Source: Arthrobacter sp. Soil762
GTDB lineage: Bacteria; Actinomycetota; Actinomycetes; Actinomycetales; Micrococcaceae
Reading direction: 5' to 3'
Assembly (NCBI RefSeq): GCF_001428335.1
Contig: NZ_LMSG01000023.1
Span: 110,487 to 174,486 of the forward strand
Length of the DNA: 64,000 bases
Shown here: in pieces, positions 1 to 8,402 of the stretch
Position numbering within the stretch: the first letter of the stretch is position 1
Layout: the number at the start of each line of letters is the position of its first letter
Notes under the pieces: generated by a model
Seen by the model: the letters and a program-made list of their open reading frames with translations, nothing else
Told to the model about the DNA's origin: nothing
Databases searched by the model: none
Position numbers and translations under genes: made by a program

Positions 1-439
1 CGCCCCATTCACCGCCGGCGGAGAAGCCCTGGGCAATGCGGAGGATGATCAGCAGGATGGGGGCCCAGACGCCGATCTGCGCGTAGGTCGGCAGCATGCC
101 GATCAGAGAGGTGGCTGCGCCCATCATCAGGAGGGTGAAGACCAGCATGGCCTTGCGTCCGAGCCTGTCACCAAGGTGGCCGGCCACCACTGCACCCAGC
201 GGGCGGAACAGGAAGCTGATGCCGATCAGCGCGAAGGACAGGATCTGGGCCAGGCCCGGGTTGGAGTCGTTCAGCGGAGCCAGGAACAGCGGGGACAGCA
301 GGGTACCCGTCAGTTGCGCGAAGATGAAGAAGTCGTACCACTCGATGGTGGTGCCGACCAGAGTTGCTGCGAGGACCTTGCGTTCCTCGTGCTTGCTGCT
401 CGGGCCCGCCTCGGAATCGACGCGTGAAGTTTCGGTCAT
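1..439 (-). CDS. MHS-family metabolite:H+ symporter, N-terminal part (runs off the left edge)
   Basis: The reading frame opens at ATG 439 with a GGAG ribosome site about 8 bases upstream and leaves the window after about 146 codons. The translated N-terminus has the hallmarks of the metabolite:H+ symporter branch of the major facilitator superfamily: GTTIEWYDFF in helix 1, the loop RPLGAVVAGHLGDRLGRK between helices 2 and 3, and QGFSAGGEWG near the end. Such proteins import organic acids, amino acid derivatives or aromatic acids with protons; the substrate cannot be told from this part. The gene diverges from an IclR-type regulator, which probably controls it. The C-terminal two thirds lie outside the window. 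Confidence 0.9.
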   Translation of the reverse strand, partial: MTETSRVDSEAGPSSKHEERKVLAATLVGTTIEWYDFFIFAQLTGTLLSPLFLAPLNDSNPGLAQILSFALIGISFLFRPLGAVVAGHLGDRLGRKAMLVFTLLMMGAATSLIGMLPTYAQIGVWAPILLIILRIAQGFSAGGEWG

Positions 440-512
440 TGGAACTCCGTGGCTTGGGGCAGCCTGGTTGCGGATAACGGCTGCCGACGGTGGATTTAGG
501 CCGTCCGATTTA

Positions 513-528
513 CTGATCGAACGGTCAG
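513..528. promoter_or_regulatory. Imperfect palindrome, possible operator
   Basis: The sequence CTGATCGAACGGTCAG has 6-base arms (CTGATC and GGTCAG) that match at five of six positions around a 4-base centre. It lies 74 bases upstream of the transporter start codon. Its form resembles TetR-type operators more than the IclR-like repeats to its right, so a second regulator may act here. Confidence 0.35.
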
Positions 529-593
529 TTAGTATGACGTTACGCGAAGATGTGATGAAACGCACTATTTTTCTTGATTCTCCGCGCGGATCA

Positions 594-671
594 GCTCGAT
601 AGTTGATGCGGATCAGTTCCATAGTTGAACTTCCTTTTCGGAATCAGCACAGGGCTTTTCGAAATCCGCAC
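594..671 (+). promoter_or_regulatory. Four IclR-like operator repeats at about 21-base spacing
   Basis: Four 15-base segments start at 594, 616, 636 and 657, so centres are 22, 20 and 21 bases apart, about two helical turns. They are GCTCGATAGTTGATG, GTTCCATAGTTGAAC, TTTCGGAATCAGCAC and TTTCGAAATCCGCAC. The first two belong to a 21-base direct repeat with two mismatches (586-606 and 608-628); the last two belong to a 16-base repeat with two mismatches (635-650 and 656-671). Each matches the GTTCGATAATCGCAC-type site I recall for PcaU/PobR-like IclR proteins at 9 to 11 of 15 positions. Confidence 0.5.
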
Positions 672-740
672 ACAGTCCAGTGAGGGAAGCACCGTCACGG
701 CACCCGGGCAGCGCCCGTGCAGCCGCCTAGGATGGGACCC

Positions 741-1466
741 ATGACGCCCACCGCAGTCCCCGCCGGAGCAGCTCAGGCTTCGCCGTCCCAGACCCTGTCG
801 CGCGGAATCCGTGCGCTGGAAATCCTGGCGGCCGCGGAGACTCCTTTGACCATTGCGGAACTTGCCGACGCCATGGGGGTTCACCGTTCCGTGGCCTACC
901 GGATCCTGCGGACACTGGAGGACCACTCCTTGCTGGTGCGCGATGACGCGGGCAGAGTCCAGCCGGGGCCCGGGCTGGCTGTCCTGGCGCGGGGGGTTGC
1001 CCGCAACCTGCAGACGGCGGCCCTCCCGGAACTTACGCAACTCGCGAACTCCTTGACCATGAGTGCCTTTGTGGCCGTCTGGGACCGCGATGACTGCGTC
1101 ACCCTGGTCACCGTGGACCCGCGGCATACCGGGGCCGCCATCGTCCAGCACCCCGGCTCCCGGCATCCCATCAGCGCGGGTGCCCCTGGCATTGCGATCC
1201 AGTCCGCCTATTCAGAAGCTGAGTGGCATGCGGCAGCCCCGGGAATCCCCTACCGGCCCGAGGCGGGAACCGCGCGGCAGCTGGGCTATGCCGCCAGCCA
1301 CGATGAAGTCATCGCCGGAGTCTCCTCCGTGGCAGTTCCGGTCATGGTCCCTGCCGGACGGCCAGCCGCGCTGGCCGTCGTTTACATCCGGGCTGCACAG
1401 AATCCGGACGAGATCGCCGCGGCGCTGGTGGCGGGCGCCGGGCGCATTGAGGCCCAGCTGGGCTGA
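741..1466 (+). CDS. IclR-family transcriptional regulator
   Basis: An N-terminal winged helix-turn-helix (roughly residues 15-75, with LSRGIRALEILAAAETPLTIAELA and the recognition helix region HRSVAYRILRTLEDHSLL) is followed by an IclR-type effector domain. The total length of about 241 residues is normal for the family. IclR proteins bind small organic acids and control catabolic or uptake genes. I prefer ATG 741 because GGATGGG lies just upstream; in-frame starts at 717 (GTG) and 732 (ATG) would add 8 or 3 residues. The gene is divergent from an MHS transporter and is the natural regulator of it. The effector is unknown. Confidence 0.88.
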   Translation: MTPTAVPAGAAQASPSQTLSRGIRALEILAAAETPLTIAELADAMGVHRSVAYRILRTLEDHSLLVRDDAGRVQPGPGLAVLARGVARNLQTAALPELTQLANSLTMSAFVAVWDRDDCVTLVTVDPRHTGAAIVQHPGSRHPISAGAPGIAIQSAYSEAEWHAAAPGIPYRPEAGTARQLGYAASHDEVIAGVSSVAVPVMVPAGRPAALAVVYIRAAQNPDEIAAALVAGAGRIEAQLG

Positions 1467-1510
1467 CCACCGCACACGCGGCCGCGGCAGTGGCCAGCGC
1501 CCGGCATTGA

Positions 1511-2800
1511 TCAGTGGCGGTTGCGGAGAATGACCGCCGCCGCGGCACCAAGCACCAGCAGGCCGCCTGCGGCAACCACAGGGACAATGAACGCCGTGTG
1601 GTAGCCGTGGGCCTGCGCGAGCTGGCCACCAACGGCGGCCCCCAACGCGGTGCCCGCCACGATCCCGCTGGCCAGCGCCGTCATCACAGTCCCCAGCCTT
1701 TCCACCGGCGCCACCAGGCCTCCGATCGCAAAGACCGTGACCATCACGGGGCCCACGGGCAGCCCCAGGACCAGAAGCACCGCAATCATGCCGCCCAACG
1801 ATCCCGGCACCAGAAGCAGCAACGAGAGCACCGTCATCAGTGCCGCGCTGACCAGCCACCGGGCCGCCGGGGTGAAGCGCTGGGGCCAGTACGCCACGGA
1901 CAGGGCTGCGGCGGCAGAACTCAATCCCATGACCGCATACAGCAGCCCGGCAATTTCAGAGGTGGCGAAACTCGCGGAGAAGGAGCTCAAGGCGGTCTGG
2001 GCGGACCCGAAGAAGGTACCCATGGCCACCATCGCCAGGACAGGCAGTGCGACGACGGCGGGAATCCTGGCTGCCTTGCGCGAGGCTGCGGAGCCCCGGT
2101 TTACGGGAACCGCCTTGTGGGTGGAGTGCACGGCAAAGGCGGGCACCAGCGTGATGGTCATGGCTGCGGCCAAGGCCAACGGCAGCCATGGGGCCACCAG
2201 GCTGGCCAGGATACCCACCAGAGCCGGTCCCAGCACGAACGTCAGCTCATCAGCCGTGCCTTCGTACGACAGGGCCGTGTCCAGATCCCTGCCGCCCTTC
2301 GCTCCCTTGCCCCGCGAGGTGAGCGCCATCCAGCGCACCCTGGCCAGTGGCCCTACCTGCGGGCAGCTGGCCCCAGCAAGGAATGCGGCGGCGATCACGG
2401 CCACGGGAAAGGACCCGGCTTCGGGCGCAGCCCAAGCCGTCCCGATCAGGGCCAGGACAGCCAAAGTGTTGAGCACCGCCGCCACCAGAAGTACGGGCCG
2501 CTGCCCCCTGCGGTCTGCGAGGGCACCAAAAACCGGGGCGCCGAGGGCCGAGCCGATGCCCACGGCACCAGCGGCAGTGCCACCGAGCGCGTAGGACCCG
2601 GTCACGGAGGTAACAAGCGTCAGGGCGCCGACAGTAAGCATAGCCAAGGGCAGCCGGGCGAACAGGCCCAGGGGGATAAAGCTGCGGCCTGCGAGGTGCG
2701 GGAGCCTGGCGAACCGCCCGGTGGGCGGAGCCAGCGCAGCGGAGGCAGGCGCAGTGTCAGGAGCGAAAGGCGCTTCCAGGGAGGCGGGCAGGGAGGACAT
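1511..2800 (-). CDS. MFS transporter (drug efflux type)
   Basis: About 429 residues with 12 predicted hydrophobic segments and the MFS loop motif GALADRRGQRPVLL after helix 2. After a polar, Ala/Pro-rich N-terminus of about 45 residues the membrane part begins. The family exports drugs or metabolites by proton exchange; the substrate is not identifiable. The start is uncertain: ATG 2800 has no ribosome site, and TTG 2815 has only a weak GGAA. A well-placed Shine-Dalgarno sequence instead serves a short overlapping ORF in another frame (2757-2843). A promoter with a perfect -10 lies upstream, so the gene is transcribed separately from sbcC. It converges with the IclR gene. Confidence 0.85.
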   Translation of the reverse strand: MSSLPASLEAPFAPDTAPASAALAPPTGRFARLPHLAGRSFIPLGLFARLPLAMLTVGALTLVTSVTGSYALGGTAAGAVGIGSALGAPVFGALADRRGQRPVLLVAAVLNTLAVLALIGTAWAAPEAGSFPVAVIAAAFLAGASCPQVGPLARVRWMALTSRGKGAKGGRDLDTALSYEGTADELTFVLGPALVGILASLVAPWLPLALAAAMTITLVPAFAVHSTHKAVPVNRGSAASRKAARIPAVVALPVLAMVAMGTFFGSAQTALSSFSASFATSEIAGLLYAVMGLSSAAAALSVAYWPQRFTPAARWLVSAALMTVLSLLLLVPGSLGGMIAVLLVLGLPVGPVMVTVFAIGGLVAPVERLGTVMTALASGIVAGTALGAAVGGQLAQAHGYHTAFIVPVVAAGGLLVLGAAAAVILRNRH

Positions 2801-2843
2801 TGTTGAAGAGTTCAAGGTTCCGGGCTCGTTCAGTAATGCGCAT
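2757..2843 (-). CDS. Possible 28-codon leader ORF overlapping the MFS start
   Basis: ATG 2843 is preceded by CGGGAGGAGGGACG, a near-ideal Shine-Dalgarno sequence with correct spacing. The ORF encodes 28 residues beginning MRITERARNLELF and ends at TGA 2757-2759, 44 bases inside the MFS gene and in a different frame. It is the first ORF on the transcript expected from the promoter at 2883-2910. It may be a regulatory leader peptide. A single-base sequencing error that hides the true N-terminus of the MFS protein is the alternative. Confidence 0.35.
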   Translation of the reverse strand: MRITERARNLELFNNVLPARLPGSAFRS

Positions 2844-2863
2844 CGTCCCTCCTCCCGATGCGC
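2838..2863 (-). promoter_or_regulatory. Leader hairpin with Shine-Dalgarno in the loop and AUG in the stem
   Basis: On the minus strand GCGCATCG pairs perfectly with CGATGCGC across a 10-base loop GGAGGAGGGA. The loop is the Shine-Dalgarno sequence and the 3' arm contains the start codon of the short ORF at 2843. Such a fold could gate ribosome entry. Confidence 0.5.
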
Positions 2864-2882
2864 GCGACCCGGTAACTATCCA

Positions 2883-2910
2883 ATTATAGAGGCCGGCTGG
2901 GGCCAGTCCA
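2883..2910 (-). promoter_or_regulatory. Sigma70-type promoter for the MFS transporter
   Basis: On the minus strand TGGACT (2905-2910, four of six matches to TTGACA) is followed after 16 bases by a perfect TATAAT (2883-2888). Transcription would begin near 2876, about 33 bases before the short leader ORF. It lies between the sbcC stop and the MFS gene. Confidence 0.55.
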
Positions 2911-2927
2911 GCCCGGCATGGCGGCCG

Positions 2928-5900
2928 TCACACCAGCGCTTCGGCGGCGTCGGAAATGCGGAGGGTGGAACCGTTCCGGCCCTTGAGGACCTGGAGCTGG
3001 GTTCCGATACGCTGTTTCATTTCCCCCACATGACTGACGAGACCCACAACGCGCCCGCCGTCGCGAAGGCCTTCGAGGGCATCCATCACCTGTTCCAGGG
3101 ATTGTTCGTCCAGGCTGCCGAAACCCTCGTCCACAAAGAGCGTCTCGATCTGGATGCCGCCGGACTCCTGCTGCACAACGTCTGCCAACCCCAGGGCGAG
3201 TGAGAGGGACGCCATAAAGGACTCGCCGCCGGAAAGGGTGGAAGTATCCCGGCGGTGCCCGGTCCACTGGTCCACGACTTCAAGGCCCAACCCGGATTTC
3301 GCGCCCCGCGCGGCCTTGGCGTCTGAATGCTGTAGCAGGTAGCGGCCATCGCTCATGGCCACCAGGCGTTCGGAAGCAGCCAACGCCACCTGTTCAAGCC
3401 GTGCCGCGAGGACGTAGCTGTTCAGGCTCATGCGGTACGTGTTGTCTCCCCGGCCTGCGGCGGTATCAGCCAGGGCTGTCATCAGCTGGGCGCGTTCCCG
3501 CGGAACCCGCCCGGAACCGGCAAGCCGTTCGTAATCATTGCGGACAGCGGCCAGCGATTCCACACAGCGCACGGCCATACCGGCGGCGAGATCGGCGGCG
3601 CGTGCCTCCTCCCCGGCCTGCTCCGCAGCGGTTTGCAGCTCGGCAATGAGGACTTCGTCCACCGCGGGATGGGCTGCGGCTTCCGTCCGTGCCAGCAGCA
3701 GATCCTCGGATGCGAACAACTCGGCAATCCGCGCCTGTTCGTCGTGGCCGGCCCGGACCTCAGCCAGCAGGGCATCGGCGTCGGTGGCCGACAGCAGCTG
3801 CGCCCGGGCTTCAAGGTCAGAACTGAAACCAGCCTCCGGCAACGCCAGGTCAAGCTGGATCCGCGCTTCCTCGGCCCTGGCCCTGGCCCTGCTGAGCAAG
3901 TTCTGGGCCTCCACGGCCTTCTCCAGTGTGGCAGCAGCGTCCTGCAGCGACCGCAGCCGGTGTGTGAGGCCGCGGTGGCCGCCACGCAGGGCGGAGAGCG
4001 CCTCGTCAAGCGACGCCAGCTGGTCCACCAGCCCCGACAATTCAACGGTGACCTGCGCGAGTTCGGATGCTGCTCTGTCCCTGGCGGAATCCGCTGCGGT
4101 AAATCTGGCTTCGGCTGCCTCAAGCTGCTGCCGGAGGTCAGCGAGGTTTTTCACCGCCAGCTGCGACTCTCCGGCGGCGGTGCGGGCAGTCTCGAACGCT
4201 GCAATCGCATCCTCTTCGGGCGTGTCCCCGCCCTGGCCTTCAAGAACAGCGATCAATTGGTTCGCGTCGCCCAACTCACGGGCCCGCGCTGCCAGATCTT
4301 TCTCCGCAGACTCGTGGTCGTGCTGGGCGGCTTCCTCAGCCTGGCTGAGGCCCAGGGCTGACGCCGCAGCCTCCGCGGGAGCCGGGTGGTCCGCACTGCC
4401 GCAAACCGGGCAGGCTTCCCCCTCGGCCAGCTGGGCGGCGAGTTCGGCGGCGGCGTTGGCGAGTCTTTCCTCGCGCAGGTCCAGCCAGCGGAGTTTCTTC
4501 TCGAGCTGGATCTCCCGGGACGCCGAGTGGCGCTCGGTGGCGAGCCCCTGCGCCGCGCGTGCAGCCGCGCAGCGCCGGACGACGTCAAGAAGTTCCTCAG
4601 CCGCAGCGGCTTCCTTTGCGTGCAGGATGGCGGCTGAGGCCAGTTCCGTCAGGGGCTCGAGGCCCGCCGTCAGGGTTTCCTGCTCCGCGCGGAGGGCCTG
4701 CAGCGAAACGCCCAGGTCAATGTCCTTTTGGGTGAGTTCCTGCTGCTTCGTGCTGAGTGCGGTACGCCTGGCAACGAGTGAATGGAAGCGTTCTTCGTCC
4801 GGCAATCTTGCTTCCACAACGGCCAACAAGGACCGGAGCCGGCTGAGCTCACCAGCGATATCAAGGGCCCCTGCGGCGGAGAGCCCGCCATCGGAGTGGT
4901 CCGCATCCAAGGCGCCAAGGTCCAGCTGGTCCAGTTCGGGGTCTTCATCCGCCGCCATACGCAGCAGTGTGATGGCGGATTCCATGGCTCCCGCCGCGTG
5001 CCGGACCTGGGTCTGGCTGGACTGGACAGCATGCAGCTGGCCCGAGAGCACCTCGGCGCGGCGGTGTTGTTCGAGGCGGGCGGCATGGACCTCCAGTGAC
5101 GGCAGGGTTGCCTCTGCGGCTGCCTTCCGGGCCTCGGCGGCTGCCAGTTTGCGGTGCCGTTCCCGCCGCGCGGACTCGCTCTCCAGCCGGCCGGAGGTGT
5201 GCCTGCTGACAGCTGCTGCGGCCTCCGCCGCGGCAGCCAGTTCCCCTGCGCGGTGGGTCACTGATTCCTGCAGCCATTCGATCCGGGCAGAAGATTCTTC
5301 CTGGGCAGGAGCTGCGGAATCGTCAATGGCCAGCGCGGCGGCCTCGGCTTCCGCCCGCGCCGCCAGCAGCTCAAGCTCCGCGTTCAGCCGGGCAACATCG
5401 TTCCGCGCGGCCTGTGCCTGCGCCGCCAATTCCTGTTCAAGAGCCTCGAACCGCTGGGTGCCGAAGAGCTTCTGCAGCAGTTCCAGGCGATCGGCTGCCT
5501 TGGACCGCAGGAAGGCGGCGAAATCGCCCTGCGGCAGCATCACCACGCGCGTGAACTGTTCCCGGTCCATTCCCAGCAGGGCGGTGATTTCAGCACCGGC
5601 TTCGTCATTGCGTCCGGATCTCTCCGTCCACGTCCCGCTGATGCGTTCCCGGAGGAGCGTTTTGGCCTGCTGTGTGGTGAAGCCGTTCTTCCCCCGGGCA
5701 CTGGGTTTATCCCAGGCCGGCGACCTGGTGACTTCGAAGTGGCGCCCCTGGGCGGAAAACTCGCAGGTTACCGCCGGTTCGAGCGACGGCTCGGCATGAT
5801 CGCTGCGCAGGCGCTTACCCTCCTGGCGCGCCCCCGGCACGGATCCGTACAGCGCAAAGCAGACGGCGTCCAGCACACTGGTCTTCCCTGCCCCCGTCGG

Positions 5901-6005
5901 CCCGTTAAGGAGAAAGAGTCCGTGGGCGCTCAACCTGTCGAAGTCGATTTCCTCGGTGCCCGCAAAGGGCCCGAAGGCGGAGATGGCAAGGCGGTGGATC
6001 CTCAT
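2928..6005 (-). CDS. sbcC: Exonuclease SbcC (Rad50-like ATPase)
   Basis: This 1025-residue protein is the ATPase of the SbcCD nuclease, which cuts DNA hairpins and protein-blocked ends during repair. The N-terminal half-ATPase has Walker A GPTGAGKT at 35-42. Two long Ala/Glu/Arg-rich coiled-coil stretches flank a zinc hook CPVC (Cys532 and Cys535). The C-terminal lobe carries the ABC signature TLSGGES near 922-928 and Walker B LFVDEGFGSLDE. The start ATG overlaps the sbcD stop by four bases (ATGA), so the pair is translationally coupled. Length and domain order are normal for the family. Confidence 0.96.
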   Translation of the reverse strand: MRIHRLAISAFGPFAGTEEIDFDRLSAHGLFLLNGPTGAGKTSVLDAVCFALYGSVPGARQEGKRLRSDHAEPSLEPAVTCEFSAQGRHFEVTRSPAWDKPSARGKNGFTTQQAKTLLRERISGTWTERSGRNDEAGAEITALLGMDREQFTRVVMLPQGDFAAFLRSKAADRLELLQKLFGTQRFEALEQELAAQAQAARNDVARLNAELELLAARAEAEAAALAIDDSAAPAQEESSARIEWLQESVTHRAGELAAAAEAAAAVSRHTSGRLESESARRERHRKLAAAEARKAAAEATLPSLEVHAARLEQHRRAEVLSGQLHAVQSSQTQVRHAAGAMESAITLLRMAADEDPELDQLDLGALDADHSDGGLSAAGALDIAGELSRLRSLLAVVEARLPDEERFHSLVARRTALSTKQQELTQKDIDLGVSLQALRAEQETLTAGLEPLTELASAAILHAKEAAAAEELLDVVRRCAAARAAQGLATERHSASREIQLEKKLRWLDLREERLANAAAELAAQLAEGEACPVCGSADHPAPAEAAASALGLSQAEEAAQHDHESAEKDLAARARELGDANQLIAVLEGQGGDTPEEDAIAAFETARTAAGESQLAVKNLADLRQQLEAAEARFTAADSARDRAASELAQVTVELSGLVDQLASLDEALSALRGGHRGLTHRLRSLQDAAATLEKAVEAQNLLSRARARAEEARIQLDLALPEAGFSSDLEARAQLLSATDADALLAEVRAGHDEQARIAELFASEDLLLARTEAAAHPAVDEVLIAELQTAAEQAGEEARAADLAAGMAVRCVESLAAVRNDYERLAGSGRVPRERAQLMTALADTAAGRGDNTYRMSLNSYVLAARLEQVALAASERLVAMSDGRYLLQHSDAKAARGAKSGLGLEVVDQWTGHRRDTSTLSGGESFMASLSLALGLADVVQQESGGIQIETLFVDEGFGSLDEQSLEQVMDALEGLRDGGRVVGLVSHVGEMKQRIGTQLQVLKGRNGSTLRISDAAEALV

Positions 6006-7183
6006 AGCGATGCCTCCGTCAGGCGTACGTTATCCAGCGCCGCGGCGATGGCCGACCGCTCGGCGTCGTCCGCGTCCCGCCCCCGCACATGATCGAGGAA
6101 TCCGCAGCAGAGCGAGAGATCATCCTGGGCTTCGGCGAGCCGGCTGCTGTAGCTCTTGGACGCCTTGACGGAGCCGCCCTGCGGATCAAAGCCAAGGACC
6201 AGCGTGTCCGGAAACCGGGCCCGGAGCCGCTCCATGGCCTGCGCGGGCCGCTGCGCATCCGTCAGGGTGATCTGGCAGTACGCCCCTTCGGCCCAGGAAT
6301 GTTCTGCGGACTCCAGGAGCTCCAAGATATCGCCGCGGAGCACGGCCAGCTTCCGCGGGGCTTCCCACGACAGTTCGGATACGCCGGTCACGCCGTCCGG
6401 GCCGACGTCGATCAGCCAGCTTCCCTTGGTGTGCTTGGCTTCGGAGAACGAGTAGGCAAGGGGCGAACCCGAGTACCTGACCTGCGGCGACAGGGTCTGG
6501 CGGCCGTGCAGGTGCCCCAGCGCGGTGTAGCTGAATCCGTCAAACAGGTCCAGGGGCACGGCTCCGACTCCCCCGATGCTGAGGTCCCGCTCGCTGTCGG
6601 AGCTGATCCCGCCACTGGCGAACGTGTGGGCCAGGACCACTGAATGGACGGTTCCCGCAGCGCTGCGCTCCGCGAGGTCTGCCCGGATGCGGTCAGTGGC
6701 GGCGCGGGTGACTTCGAAGTGGCTGGCTGTTTCTGCACCGAGTTGTTCGGCGACGAGGCGCGGTTCCAGCCAGGGGATTCCATAGATGGCCAGGACGGCA
6801 CCGGGCGTCCCGCCGTCACCCGTCTCAAGGGGCAGGACGACGGGCTGGTCCAGGTCCGCCAGCCGGGTCCGCAAGTGGACGCCGCCACGTTCCAGCAGCC
6901 GGGAGGCGAAGCCCAGCCGGATGGCGGAGTCGTGGTTGCCGGATGTCAGCACCACAGTGGCGCCGGCCGCCGTGAGCCGCACCAGGGCATCGTCCAACAG
7001 CCCCACGACGTCGACGCCGGGCAGGGCGCGGTCGTAGACATCGCCGGCGATCAGGACGACGTCGACCGCATTTCCGGTGACGGCGCTGACGAGCTGATCA
7101 ACAAATGACCGCTGGGCGTCCAGCATCCCGACGCCGTGGAAGGACCTGCCCAAGTGCCAGTCCGATGTGTGCAATAACCGCAT
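6002..7183 (-). CDS. sbcD: Exonuclease SbcD (Mre11-like nuclease)
   Basis: A 393-residue metallophosphoesterase, the nuclease partner of SbcC. The conserved metal-binding motifs are in order: SDWHLGR near residue 7, AGDVYDR, TSGNHDS, LAHTF and GHLHGRQ. A C-terminal capping region follows. The start ATG has AAGAG upstream. It is the first gene of a two-gene operon; the aquaporin gene upstream on the same strand ends 71 bases before it. Confidence 0.96.
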   Translation of the reverse strand: MRLLHTSDWHLGRSFHGVGMLDAQRSFVDQLVSAVTGNAVDVVLIAGDVYDRALPGVDVVGLLDDALVRLTAAGATVVLTSGNHDSAIRLGFASRLLERGGVHLRTRLADLDQPVVLPLETGDGGTPGAVLAIYGIPWLEPRLVAEQLGAETASHFEVTRAATDRIRADLAERSAAGTVHSVVLAHTFASGGISSDSERDLSIGGVGAVPLDLFDGFSYTALGHLHGRQTLSPQVRYSGSPLAYSFSEAKHTKGSWLIDVGPDGVTGVSELSWEAPRKLAVLRGDILELLESAEHSWAEGAYCQITLTDAQRPAQAMERLRARFPDTLVLGFDPQGGSVKASKSYSSRLAEAQDDLSLCCGFLDHVRGRDADDAERSAIAAALDNVRLTEASL

Positions 7184-7254
7184 ACTCTTACGCTAGCGGC
7201 TGCCACCGACAGTTTAGGAAACCGCCGCAACAGGCCGTTGCCCAGTCAGGCCAG

Positions 7255-8259
7255 CTAGCCGCGCTTTCCGTCGAAGAATTCCTGGGCCTCGTCGCGGCTG
7301 TCCGGCTCGTCCGCGGCGGCATGAGCCGGTGCGGGCTTGGCCGGAGCAGGTGCTTTGGCGGGCACCGCAGCGGACTCGTCGGCGACGTCGCCATCGACGT
7401 CGGCATCCTCGTCGTCAAAATCCTCAACGGCGTCGGTGTCGTCAAATACAGATCCGTCAGCGGCTGATCCAGCGGCCGAGGCAGTTACGGCAGCAACCGG
7501 CTCAGCGAACCCACGGAAGACCAGCCCGGCGATGGCCGCACCCGCCAAGGGAGCAACCCAGAAGAGCCACAGCTGCTCAAGGGACCAGCTGGAGCTGAAG
7601 ACGGCCGAGGCCGTGGCGCGGGCAGGGTTGAACGGCGCATTGCCCACGGACAGGCCCAGCTGCAGCAGGACGGCGAAGGCAAGGCCCACGGCGACGGCGG
7701 CTGCCGTTTTGTTGATGTTGTTGCGCGCTGTGGTACCCAGGAAGACCGCGACCAGGATGGCGGCGCCGAGTACTTCCAGCAGGAGCACGCCGGCGAGGGG
7801 CGCCTGGATGATGGAATGTTCGCCGAATCCGGCGGTCACGGTGTCGAACGCCGTCCGGCTGTCCTGGATGCCCGGCAGCGTGCGCAGGATGCCGAAGAGT
7901 GCGAGGGCGCCCAAGAGCCCGCCCACCAGCTGAGCGCCGATGTACGCGGCGGCGTCACCGAGCCGGATCCTGCCGGCGACGGCGTGTCCAACGGTCACCG
8001 CCGGGTTGAAGTGTCCGCCGGAAACGTAGCCGAAAGCCAGCATCGCCGCGGTCACGGCCAGGCCTGCTGCGAGCGCGGCGGGCAGCGGGCTGGACTGCGG
8101 GATGGAGAACAGGGGCACGCCCAGGCCTGCCACCACGATGAAAAGGCTGCCAAAAGCTTCCGCAGACAGCCTGGACACCAGCCCGTGCCGGACGTCGGCA
8201 CCGCTGCCGGCAGTCAGCCCGGAGGCGGGATCACGGTGGACGGGCACAGGCGTGGTCAT
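7255..8259 (-). CDS. MIP/aquaporin-family channel with acidic C-terminal tail
   Basis: The 334-residue protein has the six-helix aquaporin fold with both NPA boxes (GGHFNPAV and NAPFNPAR). After the last helix comes a cytoplasmic tail of about 80 residues, first Asp-rich and then Ala/Pro-rich, unusual for bacterial AqpZ. By hand alignment to E. coli AqpZ, the pore-lining positions Phe43, His174 and Thr183 are Ala, Leu and Ala here, while Arg189 is kept. That suggests a wider, more hydrophobic pore than a water-specific channel, so I do not call it aqpZ. It could pass small neutral solutes. Confidence 0.85.
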   Translation of the reverse strand: MTTPVPVHRDPASGLTAGSGADVRHGLVSRLSAEAFGSLFIVVAGLGVPLFSIPQSSPLPAALAAGLAVTAAMLAFGYVSGGHFNPAVTVGHAVAGRIRLGDAAAYIGAQLVGGLLGALALFGILRTLPGIQDSRTAFDTVTAGFGEHSIIQAPLAGVLLLEVLGAAILVAVFLGTTARNNINKTAAAVAVGLAFAVLLQLGLSVGNAPFNPARATASAVFSSSWSLEQLWLFWVAPLAGAAIAGLVFRGFAEPVAAVTASAAGSAADGSVFDDTDAVEDFDDEDADVDGDVADESAAVPAKAPAPAKPAPAHAAADEPDSRDEAQEFFDGKRG

Positions 8260-8402
8260 GGTGGGACAATCCTTATCGTTGGGGTGTGGTGCCTTTGCAT
8301 TCTGCCAAGGGATTCTGGGCGTTGGCTGAGTCCGAGCTTAGTGGACGGACTATGCGGCGGCCCCGGCACGTTCCACCTCCGCCCCACGGTAAATTTACTG
8401 TC

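Larger units (their letters stand above)
440..740. promoter_or_regulatory. Divergent control region between transporter and IclR gene
   Basis: This 301-base gap holds no gene I can support. It carries a cluster of direct repeats (about 586-671) and a separate dyad (513-528), both described separately. No clear -35/-10 pair stands out on either strand. The arrangement fits an IclR regulator that controls its own gene and the divergent transporter. Confidence 0.5.

Noticed and set aside
3538..5799. A 753-codon open frame antisense to sbcC, Ser/Ala/Arg-rich
   Set aside because: It mirrors the coiled-coil codons of sbcC, has no ribosome site or recognisable domain, and is a known artefact of high-GC genes.
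8389..8398. Palindrome GTAAATTTAC before the ADP-ribosylglycohydrolase gene
   Set aside because: Only 10 bases and AT-rich; too short to call an operator with confidence.
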